Shown here piece by piece: positions 10,848-20,862 of a DNA stretch of 64,000 nucleotides; position 1 is the stretch's first letter, and every line of letters starts with the position of its first letter. A model generated the notes under the pieces. It saw only the letters and a list, made by a program, of their open reading frames with translations, made no database searches and was not told where the DNA came from. The position numbers and the translations under genes are program-made. This DNA is from Cryptomeria japonica (taxonomy: Eukaryota > Streptophyta > Pinopsida > Cupressales > Cupressaceae), in contig NW_026728918.1 of assembly GCF_030272615.1 (NCBI RefSeq), positions 312,001 to 376,000 on the forward strand, given 5' to 3'.

Positions 10848-13844
10848 TTATTGAAAGTGATGGGCGATTCAGAGTTGGTTGTCTCTCAGGTAAGATCTAA
10901 ATATGCATCCAAAAATGATAAATTGAAGCAATATAAGCATGCTGTTTGGGATGTTATTGAATATTTTGATGCCTTTTCTATCAACTGGATAGAGTGAACA
11001 AGAAATATTATGGCAGATTTCCTAGCTAATGTTGCTTTAAAAAATGATGATACAACACTAACTGGTATTTCCACTGTGGAAATAAAAGCTAGGCCTGCTA
11101 TTCCTGATAATGTATATAATTGGCAAGTTTTTGCTGATGATGAAGATATTCTTAGGTTCATCCAATGTGTTGATGATTATGATGGACAAAAAATTGATTG
11201 TAATGCATTGGTGGAAGTGGTAGATGACAGGGTGACAGTGTTTGGAAATGATATTGTCCAGTTGGAAACCAATGAGATACCTAAAGGGTTGGTGGAGTTA
11301 GAAAGTATGTTTAGTTATAATGACAGTCATTTACACCAGCAATCTACCACCAAGTTAGAAGAATTAGAGGAGGTCAACTTGGGGACAGAATCATCCCCCA
11401 AGTTGGTATATATTGGAAAGAAGCTACCTCCTCATGTTAGGACTAACCTAATCAGTTTACTGAAAAGGTATAAGCATGTTTTTGCTTGGTCTTATGAAGA
11501 CTTAAAGGCGTATAGACAAGATCTTTTTCAGCATGAAGTTCCCTTACTTCCAGATGCTAGGCCTTTTAGACAGAAACAGAGACCTATTAACCCCTTGTTA
11601 GAAACAAAAATGCAACAAGAGTTGACTAAATTGAGAGAAGGGGGGATTATCAAACCAATCAGACATTCTTCATGGGTCTCTAATCTGGTCCCAGTAAGAA
11701 AGAAAAATGGAGACATCAGATTGTGTGTTGATTTTAGGAATCTTAATGTTGCCTCTTTAAAAGATAATTATTCATCCCCAAATATGGAAGCAATGTTACA
11801 AAAAGTGATAGGATGTGATCTTTTATCCATGATGGATGGCTTCTCAGGATACAATCAAGTGTTGGTAAAGGAGTCAGAACAGTTTAAAACGGCTTTTACT
11901 ACCCCATGGGGAACTTATGTATATGTGAGAATGCCATTTGGTTTAAAAAATGCAGGGGCTACATTTCAGAGAGCTATGGATGTGGCTTTTAAGGAATTCA
12001 TAAATATCATTATGGTGGTTTACCAAGATGATTTAACCTGTTTCTCAAAGAGAGCTGATGATCATTGTGGACATCTAGAGAAGGTGTTCGATAAAGCCTT
12101 GGAATTTGGTGTATCACTGAATCCCAAGAAGTGTCATTTTGGGGTCACTGAAGGAAAGTTATTGGGACATATAGTTTCCAAGGAAGGGGTAAGAATAGAC
12201 CCTGAAAGAATTGAAGCAATTAACAGAGTCTCTGAACCTAAAAATGTGAAAGGTATTCAATCCTTTTTAGGCAAAGTGAATTTTGTCAGGAGATTCATTG
12301 CAAACTTTGCCGAGATAGTGAAGCCTATTGTCAAGTTGCTCAAGAAGGCTGCAAAGTTTCATTGGGATCAAGAGGCCTCAAAAGCTTTTAATGAGATTAA
12401 GAAGGCAATCCAGGAAGCACCAGTGTTGAAGTCCTCGGATTATGGTAAGCCTTTTTCTCTATTTTCTTTTGCTGCATATCATACAGTGGCTACAGTATTA
12501 TTGCAAAAGGATAATGAGGGATATGAACATCCCATAGCTTTCTATAGCAAATCTTTGCAAGCGGCAGAATTAAAATATGAAACCATGGAGAAACAAGCTT
12601 ATGCCTTGGTTAAAGCTGTTAAAGCCTTTAGGCCATATCTGGTGAATGCAAATGTCACTACCTATGTTCCACATGCTGCAGTTAAAGATATTTTGTCTCA
12701 GTCTAAGGTTACTGGGAAGAGATGTAGGTGGATCAATAGAATTCAAGAATTCAATTTGGAGATAAAGATTACTAAATTGGTGAGAGGGTTGGGTTTGGCT
12801 AAGCTCATGACAGAGTCAAATCTCATGAATGTTGAAGTACACAATGTTCAGGTTAAAGATACTTTGGTTACTAGTATTGAGAGACAACCATGGTACACAG
12901 AGATAATCCATGTATTGAGGGGTAATATGCTGCCAGAGGGAATGACACACAACCAGAAGAGAACTTTAAAGCTCAAATCCCAAAAGTATGTCCTCATTCA
13001 GGGTGATCTTTTTTGGAGAAAAAGAGATGGGGAGTTACTACTGTGTTTGGATGAATTTCAAGCTAAACAGATGTTGAATGAAATGCATGATGGAGTATGT
13101 GGAGGCCATTACTCTGCTAACACTACGGCTTGTAAGATAATACGGGCCGGGTATTATTGGCCTACTTTGTTTAAAGATACCCATGCATATGTTCGAAGAT
13201 GTGATTCATGTCAAAGATTTTCTTCTAAGCTCAAATATGAAGGAGCCTTACCACTAAATCCAGTTTCTGTAGAAGCTCCTTTTGTCCAATGGGGCATTGA
13301 TTTTATTGGAGAGATTGTTGAAAAGTCAGGAAGGGGCCATGGATGGATTATAGTGGCCACAGATTATTTTACCAAATGGATAGAAGCTATCCCCACAAGA
13401 AGAGCTACTAGCAAAATTGTCATTGATTTCTTGATGGATAATATTGTGACTAGATTTGGAACACCTGCGAAATTGGTAATGGATAATGCTATGTGTTTTA
13501 GATCAGAAGAATTTGTAGGTTTTTGTAGTAGTCATGGTATACTCATGTCATACTCATCGCCTTATCACCCTCAGGGGAATGGACAGGAAGAATCTAGCAA
13601 CAAAAGTTTGGTAAATATCATCAAGAAGATCCTAGAAGAAAACAAAAGGTCTTGGGATCAAAAGTTGAAATTAGCTCTGTGGGCGGATAGAATAACAGTT
13701 AAAAAATCCATTGGAATGTCACCTTTTGAGTTGGTTTATGGTACCCAAGCCAGATTACCGGTAAATAACCTTCTTCCAGTGTATAAGTTTTTGCAGGAAG
13801 AGGACATGGAAATATCTGAACCAATGGAGAACAGAATGATCTAA
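10848..13844 (+). pseudogene. pol: Gypsy-1 extra RNase H (end), RT, native RNase H, integrase
   Basis: Codons 10848-11009 complete the extra RNase H: MGDSELVV (Asp 10866-10868) and NIMADFLAN (Asp 11016-11018), so all four catalytic acids are present, though a second TGA (10995-10997) interrupts it. From the Met at 11010: RT occupies about residues 160-400, with a YQDD active site (codons 12021-12032) instead of the usual YVDD/YMDD. The native RNase H follows at about 480-600, but the Asp positions of its active site read as other residues. Integrase has an HHCC zinc site near 693-740 and a D764-x60-D825-x35-E861 triad. The frame ends at TAA 13842-13844 inside the integrase C-terminal part. 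Confidence 0.9.
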
Positions 13845-14147
13845 ATTGTAGAAATGGAAGAGCTTAGAACTTTTGCTCATATGAAAAATCAAAAGCTCCA
13901 GTTACAGTCAAAATATCTTTTTGATAAAAGGACATCGTTAAGGAAGTTTCAAATTGATGACATGGTTCTTCAGTGGAATGCAAAAGGGCAGGATAAAGGA
14001 AAGCATAAGAAGTTTGAATCACTCTGGATTGGCCCTTTTGTAATTTGTGACTTGAATGGTAAGGATTCATATTTTTTGAAGAATATGAATGATGAGATGC
14101 AGGAATTTCCCGTGCATGGACAATTCCTGAAGCATTATTTCTCCTAA
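13845..14147 (+). pseudogene. Gypsy-1 integrase C-terminus
   Basis: The same frame continues past the TAA at 13842-13844 (likely CAA, Gln) and ends at a natural stop, TAA 14145-14147. The peptide has the LFDKR...F..DMVL pattern and the WIGPFVI and FPVHGQFLKHY blocks typical of the SH3-like C-terminal domain of gypsy integrases. This domain binds DNA and positions the integrase. Its last codons overlap the hairpin described at 14100-14160. Confidence 0.85.
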
Positions 14148-14160
14148 TGTCCATGCACGG
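14100..14160 (+). other. Overlapping hairpins, possible pseudoknot, at the pol stop codon
   Basis: CAGGAATT (14100-14107) pairs with AATTCCTG (14122-14129). CCGTGCATGGACA (14110-14122), mostly in that loop, pairs perfectly with TGTCCATGCACGG (14148-14160). The stop codon at 14145-14147 lies just before the last arm. The crossed pairing has the geometry of an H-type pseudoknot, or of two alternative hairpins. Function is unknown. Confidence 0.6.
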
Positions 14161-14293
14161 TAGGTCCTTTGTTTGTATATATTTTGTTTGTGTCCTACTT
14201 TCTTGGTTCTGGTCTGCTTGTTGGTCTGTTTCTCCAGAATTTCTGAGTTTTCTTGTGTTGATTTCGCAATCAACCATCCCTAGTCAGAGCCGC

Positions 14294-16360
14294 TGTTATC
14301 ACTGTTTTAAGGTTGGGTTCTTCTTTTCCCATAATTGGCCATGGTATTTTGAAAATTTTCGAATGGGGTGTGGTCCCTAGTGTTTCAGCTTTGTTCTAAA
14401 CCTTAGGGGTTTAAGGGTTTTAATTTTTTCGACTCTTTCCTTGTTGGGCCCTCTGGTTTCTATTCTGCCGTTGCTTTATTTCACTTATGTCATGGGTCGC
14501 GGGGTCGTAGGAAGTGTCCCCCCTTGTTATTTACCTAGGCGCTTATGTGGGCTACTCAACGAAAAGTTCATCGAGGAGAATGAGCTTTCGATGGAAGATC
14601 AAAGTGGCTTCTCGACATGGGTTACTCACCGAAAGGTTTGTCGAGGAGAATAGGCTTTCGATGGAAGATCGAAGTGCTCGGCCGAAGGCAGGGGTTTCAT
14701 CGAAAACTTGAGGTAGCCCCCCCCCCCCTCTGTGGTTTTCTTCTGGCAAATTATAAGGCAACACGTGGCACAGGTCGCCACAGTCAGCAGGTCATGGTGC
14801 CAGGTGTCCATGGTGTGTCCGTAGGCCCACCATCTCTGCGAAATTGCGAGAATGAATGTCAGCCGTCCATGTGTCATGCGGAGGAAGTAAGGGATGTGGC
14901 CGGAAAAAGGAGTATGTCGAGGAGAATGAGCTTTCGATGGAGGATCAAAATGGCTTCTCGACATGGGCTACTCACCGAAAAGGTTCATCGAGGAGAATGA
15001 GCTTTCGATGGAAGATCAAAGTGGCTTCTCGACATGTGTTACTCACCGAAAGGTTCATCGAGGAGAATGAGCTTTCGATGGAAGATCAAAGTGCTCGGCC
15101 GAAGGCAAGGGTTTCATCAAAAGCTTGAAGTGGGCCCGCCACAGTATAAAGAGGATACATTCGGCCAGTATCAAAACAGAATACGAAGGGATTTTCTAAA
15201 CCAATGATCAGATGCAGCGTGGTATTATGTAGCCAATAGAGAGATGGGACCCAGACTAGAGACAAAGCCGTCAAGATGCAATTCACAGTGAGACACTTGC
15301 AGGAAGGCTGCGACCTGTTGGAGTTAAAATATGATTTCTCGTATGATTTCGATTTTGAAGGGACGACCGATGCATGCGGAATCAATGTTATGGTTGAGGC
15401 CCAGAGTTCAGGCATTTGATTTCCTACCAACCAGGTAGAGATCTTTTAAAGGTCTTCATTTTTTGAAGTAATGGCAACCAACTTTCCTCGAGAGGTCCGA
15501 AGCTTTGTGCATCCATATTGTTATAAATGGATACCAGGACTAGAGAGAAAGAGATCACAAAAATTTTGTAAGAAAACGCTGCAGAGATATTATCTGGGCT
15601 TTTCCAAAGTTTAACAAAGAATCAGACTTTTGTAAAATCTTTTCAAATGAATATCAATATACAGACCGTCAGTTTTGAGTGAAGCTTTGTGTCGTCTTCA
15701 AACTTGTCCTTAAGTTTATTTACTATTTTCATTCTGAGTAATCCGGGATTCTCTGTTTGATTGAAATTGTAAGGCAATCTCAGTATGGGTGTTTTTAGCT
15801 TTTCTCTTTAGGAGGGAAATTAAATATGCATGATCATTCTTACCAGTAAATACTTTGGGAGAACTTTGAATTTTGAGGACCATAGTTCAGTTTGAAGTGA
15901 TTGAATTCTTGTTGGTGTTAGGCATTCGCAAGGATTAATGGAAACCAAGTTGATGGGAAGTATAGAGATATTTTGTTTCAGGAGTTTTATTTGAGTTTGA
16001 GTGACTCTGTAGCCTTGGATAAAGCACTGGTACTAATCGAAGTTGTTTATTGCATGCTTTGTTGATCAAATAAGCTGAAGTTGAGTATTGTTTCATTCTT
16101 CATTTTCAATTGTTTGCAAGGTGAATAAACCCACTGGTTTTCTGGACTAGTTTGTGGTGGGTTTGTTGCTTAAGAGTGTGAAGTTAATTCACAAAGGGTA
16201 TACCCACCTGGGCTCAAAGAAAAGCCCGAAGTGTAGAAGGTCTAACCAAACCTTGTCATATGTTGTTTCCAGAATCCCTTTATCCTTGATGTCTTCTCGG
16301 CACCCATTTTAGATTGTATTATTAAGGGCATTGAAGGGGAATCGGATTTTGAGAACAACA
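14294..16360 (+). repeat. Gypsy-1 3' LTR
   Basis: A 2,067-bp copy of the 5' LTR with the same 70-bp repeats (about 14552-15105), poly-C run and TATA-like site. The 146 bp between the pol stop and this LTR contain no clear polypurine tract; the adjoining bases read AGTCAGAGCCGC. Confidence 0.93.
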
Positions 16361-16365
16361 GAGCT
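16361..16365. repeat. Target-site duplication GAGCT (right) of Gypsy-1
   Basis: Matches GAGCT at 5028-5032. Confidence 0.9.
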
Positions 16366-17384
16366 CTAGGAAGTTTTTTGTGAAAGGAAATATGGCCCAA
16401 TATATAGAGTCTATATAGGGATTTGATCAATCCCTCTCTCTAGTTTTGCAAAAATCTTGGAAAAATAGAGTGGTTACTGTCATAGGGGTCTCTTTCCAGG
16501 TTTTGATAGTGCACAAATGGGAAAAAAGACCAAAGGGGATTACAAGGAAGCTATGAGTACCTTTCCAAAAGAAAGGGAGAAATACATCCTTTAAGAAGTC
16601 CATTTCTAAATGTGTTAGTTTTAGGAAGCTTCTCTCCACCAGGGTTTGATCCTCTATCTCTGCTACCATAACCTGACACTTACCCCTACGCTCAAAATTG
16701 TTAAATCATCCACTCTAGCGCAAGATGTTTGTTCTAAATTTCCTCCCTTGAATACAAATTCCTCATTGGCCAATTTGGTCCCCACTACTAACCCCACCTT
16801 TAACTTCTCCTTCCAAGCCCTCAATTCCCTTGATACCCACAAATTATAGTTTACATTCCCCGAAATTCTAAAGATAAAAAAGTGAGTGTTTTATCAGTTG
16901 GATGTTTCTTTTTTCCCAGACAAATATCCCATTTCTTGTAGATTTTTGACACCTCTTCTACCTCCAACTCTAATTCCCCTAATCCTGGTCTTCCCTTGAA
17001 TACTCTTCCTCATTCCCCTTCTAACGCTCATTCTATCAAGTAGACAAAGGTGCCTATTTTCAAGTCCACCCAATGCATCTCAACCCTCAAATTACAAGAA
17101 AAAAATAAAGGGGATTTACAATGCATTCAACCTCTATATAAAGCTCTCAAAGTGGTAGATGGCCCAATTACCTGAGGGCAAGAGAAAAATTTAGACTTTA
17201 GAGATATCGGTATTCAAAAATGCCCAAGAACGGTTGGAGGAATCCGTTCATTTATGGGTGTGGGAGCAAACTAAGAAAATGGTTGAAACCTTTGACAATT
17301 GGACAATGATAGAGCGGGACATTTAGTACATTAAAAAAGATGTCGGTGAGTAAGAATAATCAGATTGATATTGAGGCTGCAAAT
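16366..17384. other. Unassigned flank of Gypsy-1
   Basis: Before Gypsy-1 inserted, this was continuous with the LINE 3' flank left of 5028. Several short frames occur on both strands (for example 16427-16669 minus and 16646-16849 plus, the latter Ser/Pro/Thr-rich) but none shows a domain I recognise. It may be decayed LINE ORF1-like sequence; I cannot support that further. Confidence 0.4.
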
Positions 17385-17640
17385 TTAAAGAGGAACTAGA
17401 AAGTTTAATAATTCTTTTTCTTCAATTTCTTCTTCCTTGAAGGAAGCGCACTCTTGATATGGAAGGTTATCAAATTCATCAACTTTTGAAGGTTTTTCAA
17501 CTTCTCGGGGAACAGGATTCATATCTTCTGAAAGTTCAAATTCCGTTAAAATTGATTGCAAAACAATAAAAATAACAGGATACTCGATAATGATTTTCCA
17601 CGCAAGTTGAGAGCGCAACGGTTAAATAATGTTCAGTTCA
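17385..17640 (-). pseudogene. Acidic-repeat coding fragment
   Basis: A 77-codon minus-strand frame contains the blocks NPVPREVEKPSKVDEFDN and LPYQEC followed by KEEEIEEKE. Nearly the same blocks (PVPEKF, SKVDEFGNLAYQEC, KEVEIEEK) recur on the plus strand at 50398-51062. It is therefore a member of a repeated acidic protein family rather than a chance frame. I do not recognise the family. Truncated on both sides. Confidence 0.5.
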
Positions 17641-18357
17641 AAATATACCTTTTTGTTGCCCTGCTAAAGGCAGTTATAATTATACACACAAAGAAGAAAC
17701 TCAAATCCTGATATTATAAACATATAATAAAAAACAACGAAATTTCATTATCTCTGTATATTCCTTCTTGAGCAATAGCTTCAAACTTTAAATGGGTTTT
17801 TTGTAAAAATGCCGAAGTTTATGTCATATGACTGGATTTCCAAGATCAATTGTCAGATGTTTTTCCACAATACTTTCTAGACTTGCATGTCCATCCATTC
17901 TGAACCAATAAACAAAATCTGATGAATTATTTTATCTCATATACATATATTCTTGAAAACTCATGGTTCATGAGAATCGAATGTTCTTGTGTTTGAATGG
18001 TGCCTATTCAATGACCATAAAGTTAGTTTTAACAAATAATAGGGATAAGTGATAACAGGCCTGGAAAATGTTGAATGCAAAGCACATAAGATCTTCTTTT
18101 TGGAGACCTGTGGCATGTAAAACAATCTTGTCACCAGTTCTTGACATATCCCTTATTTTTACACCACGTCGTGCTTCTCCTCATGTTTTTGTATAACAAG
18201 AAGAAGAAGAAGAGGAGCAAGGCAAACAAAATTTCTTGCTAAGTATGTTTAGAAGCATCATTCAAAAAATTAGCTAATTAGAGACAAGACAAAAGGTGTT
18301 CAGACAAGAAGGAAAATTGCAAAATTACAAGAACAATCCAACTATTGTTTTCTATCA
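17641..18357. other. Unassigned AT-rich DNA
   Basis: No domain or repeat recognised apart from a short (AAG)n run at about 18198-18220. Confidence 0.4.
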
Positions 18358-18582
18358 ATGATTGAGTTGAAGACTTATGAAGAGGCAAGTAAAGAGGACA
18401 ACTGGATAAAAGAAATTGAAGAAGAATTAAATTGAATATAGAAGAACAATACTTGGGAACTGGTACCTAGACTAGTGGACAAGAATGTGATAGGAATTAA
18501 ATGTGTATTCAACAACAAACTAAATGAGTGAGGACAAGTTACAAGAAATAAAGCAAGGTTTCTATGTAAAATATATTCTTAG
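18358..18582 (+). pseudogene. Host Copia, start of RT domain (left piece)
   Basis: Read on the plus strand this gives MIELKTYEEASKEDNWIKEI, then NNTWELVPRLVDKNVIG and VTRNKARF, the well-known integrase-RT junction and N-terminal RT block of Copia polyproteins. Several in-frame stops mark it as a pseudogene. Its reading continues directly at 34834 with VEGIDFEE..FSLVERMEAI once Gypsy-2 and one CTTAG are removed, so Gypsy-2 split it. No 5' LTR or gag was found to the left. Confidence 0.8.
18578..18582. repeat. Target-site duplication CTTAG (left) of Gypsy-2
   Basis: CTTAG before the left LTR matches CTTAG at 34834-34838 after the right LTR. The duplicated right end at 40400 carries the same sequence. 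Confidence 0.88.
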
Positions 18583-19683
18583 TGTGTGTGTGAAAAGTGG
18601 ACCTGTATCTATATCTGGAATACACAACACTTTAATTAAGTCATTAGATGCATGGTTAGTAAATCAATAATCAATGAATAATAAACCATTACAAAGCAAC
18701 CCATTTCCTTCTAGTAGATGCGAGTTTAGATTGCTCTCAGATTGCTAAGCTATCCAGTCACTTGACAACACCTAAACGAAGGATTTTTAAATCTATATGA
18801 GCATGAATATGAGCTAAATGGATGCAAGATTTAAGCTAGATATGCAAGATTAATCTAACATGATTTAAGCCATATATGAATATTTAAGCTAAATGATTTA
18901 ATGAATATGAAATAACTAATATGCAATATCTCAATGCAAATTCTCAATGAACCTAGAGCAAAAACAACATAATAACAATATATTCTCCAGGATTTTTTAA
19001 TCAGAGATGAGAGCCTGAATTTATAGAAAATTCAAAAAGAAACCAAAGGCTAAGACGAAATGATGATGAGCAGTCAAGATTTTCCAAGAGGAAGCACAAT
19101 CCAGGTGAATTGATGTGATTGGATGCTTTTCTCTATTTTAAAGGAAATTGAACTAAAATTAAGATAAAATCAAGAAAAAACTGGTTTATTCTCTATTTCA
19201 TTCAATTTTAATATTTAATTGTTTTAATTGCTTTCTTTGAGATTATTTATCAATTTTTAATTTGTTTTTAAAGATTATCTCCAATTGATTTCTTTTCTCA
19301 AATTTTAATTCTTTTTTTTGTCAACTAATTCAATTTTTGGTTTGTTTCCTTTTTTGAAGATTTGTGGTCATAATTTCGAATTCCTCTTTCTTGATTTGTT
19401 TCCCTTTTTGAAGATTTATGGCAAATTGATTTATTTAATTAAATATGATAGCATATTTAATAAAATAAATAAGATAATTGTTTAAAATGATTTACTTGGA
19501 ATTATTTAATTAATTAAATAAATATTTAATTAATATTGGTTGATTAATTTTGCCATGTGACATTTGATGATTAAAGAATTAATTGTGTGCTCAAGATTTA
19601 TTTAATTGTCTTTTGTTAGGACCTTGGTGACGTTGTCGAGATTAGGGGCCCATGGTTTAGATGACCATTTTTAGAGTATTGCA
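18583..19683 (-). repeat. Gypsy-2 3' LTR (LTR-a)
   Basis: A 1,101-bp LTR. On the minus strand it starts TGCAATACTCTAAAAATGG and ends ACACACACA. It matches the LTRs at 33732-34833 and 39298-40399 along its whole length with scattered substitutions. Confidence 0.92.
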
Positions 19684-19696
19684 TTTGCCCCTCTTT
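19684..19696 (-). other. Gypsy-2 polypurine tract
   Basis: On the minus strand AAAGAGGGGCAAA lies directly before the TG of the 3' LTR, where plus-strand DNA synthesis is primed. Confidence 0.85.
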
Positions 19697-19739
19697 GAAT
19701 TAATGTGCGAGCAGCATGTTGGTTCAAGGAAAATTTGAT

Positions 19740-20330
19740 GTCGAGGAGATACCAATTCTGATCTTGATTGATCACAAACCGGATGAAAAGCGAGGTGTTT
19801 AGCTTGATTTGAAGCGATGAAGTTGAACAGAGTTGATTAAAGCGATACCGATCCTGAACTTGATTGAACTAGGAACGATAGAGAGCAAAGATACCGAACT
19901 AGAACTTGATTGATCAAGAAGCAGATCTTACTGATCTATAACTTGATTGATCTAGACACAGTGAGTGAAGATAAAATCAATCTTGAACTTGATTGATCAA
20001 GATACGATAAGCAAAGATAAAATGTCCAACTTGATTTGATGCAATGAAACTGAACACCTGCTTAGATTGAGTGTGATCAAAGATACTCTTTAAACCCTTG
20101 ATTGAGTTTAAATGAGTAATCAGCTTGATGAAAAGCGATGAAACTGATTAACGTTAAGAGACTGATTTAGATAAAGACAATGTCATCTTGATATGAAGCG
20201 ATAAAACTGATATGCCCCTAGTGATTGATTCAATTCAGATGGTCGAGAAATCTCAACTTGATATAAAGCGATGAAGTTGAGATACCCCTAGCACTGAGGT
20301 CTTATTTGATTGTCTTTAGTTGAAAAGATT
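19740..20330. repeat. Degenerate CTTGATTGATCAAG repeat block
   Basis: A string of short related motifs: AACTTGATTGATCAAGA (palindromic core) or close variants near 19762, 19861, 19910, 19939, 19987 and 20029, then CTTGATNTRAAGCGATGAAAC variants with TGAGATACCCCTAG between about 20120 and 20290. Spacing is irregular at 30-70 bp. The block lies between the PMD unit and the polypurine tract. Confidence 0.6.
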
Positions 20331-20783
20331 TTTTCGCTCGACTTTTGATGAAGATTTGAAATTTTTCTCGACATTGAAGATGTGAGGTAATAAGGTCACG
20401 AGTATGCCCCCTCGGGAGCGAAATCGAAAGATGGGGAGGATACATGATTATAGGCAATTTTGAGTAATGATAAGTTGTTTTGAGTACAAATTGATTAGAG
20501 GAATTTTTGAAAATTTTGCGTTGATTGATAAGAAATTCAGCGCAAGTTGATTTGTAGAAATTAAATTGAGATTCAGCGTTGATTCATGAGAAATTGAGCG
20601 CAATTAGAAGAGAGAATGAGCTTTTGATGAAAAGCGCTAAGTGGTCCAAATTTTGTGAAATTGACTAGAAAAATGATCTTGAATTTTGATTTCGATCCTG
20701 AAAATGGAATCAAAACAGGCGAATTAGCTAAGGGTACAATTTTCATGTCCATCGGAACAAGTTGAAAAATTAGGGTTTTGGCT

Positions 20784-20791
20784 ATATAAGG
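20784..20791 (+). promoter_or_regulatory. Candidate TATA box of the antisense PMD unit
   Basis: TATATAAG in GGCTATATAAGGGG lies 72 bp before the ATG at 20863, so transcription would start near 20815 with a short leader. The site reads on the plus strand, opposite to gag-pol. Confidence 0.55.
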
Positions 20792-20862
20792 GGTAGAAGT
20801 GTCATTTTCAATTCATTTTAACCTTCCAAGTTTGAAAATTCAAAAAGCCTTCTGCAAAGAAA

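Larger units (their letters stand above)
5033..16360 (+). mobile_element. Gypsy-1: complete Tat-like Ty3/gypsy element
   Basis: An 11.3-kb LTR retrotransposon with long terminal repeats at 5033-7102 and 14294-16360, TGTT...AACA ends and a perfect 5-bp target duplication. A primer-binding site lies just inside the left LTR. One reading frame, 7227-14147, encodes gag, CCHC zinc knuckle, aspartic protease, an extra archaeal-type RNase H, RT, native RNase H and integrase, broken only by four nonsense codons. The extra RNase H and the tRNA-Arg-like primer site suggest the Tat/Ogre group; this assignment is inference. The LTRs differ at about 27 sites by eye (roughly 1.3%), so the insertion is fairly recent for this window. 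Confidence 0.93.

Noticed and set aside
14441-15430. The same set of frames in the 3' LTR
   Set aside because: Copies of the 5' LTR frames; no protein-like features.
20338-20480. Possible bacterial-type regulatory or transfer signals
   Set aside because: The context is a plant retrotransposon; the GC-richer patch CCCCCTCGGGAGCG has no further support.
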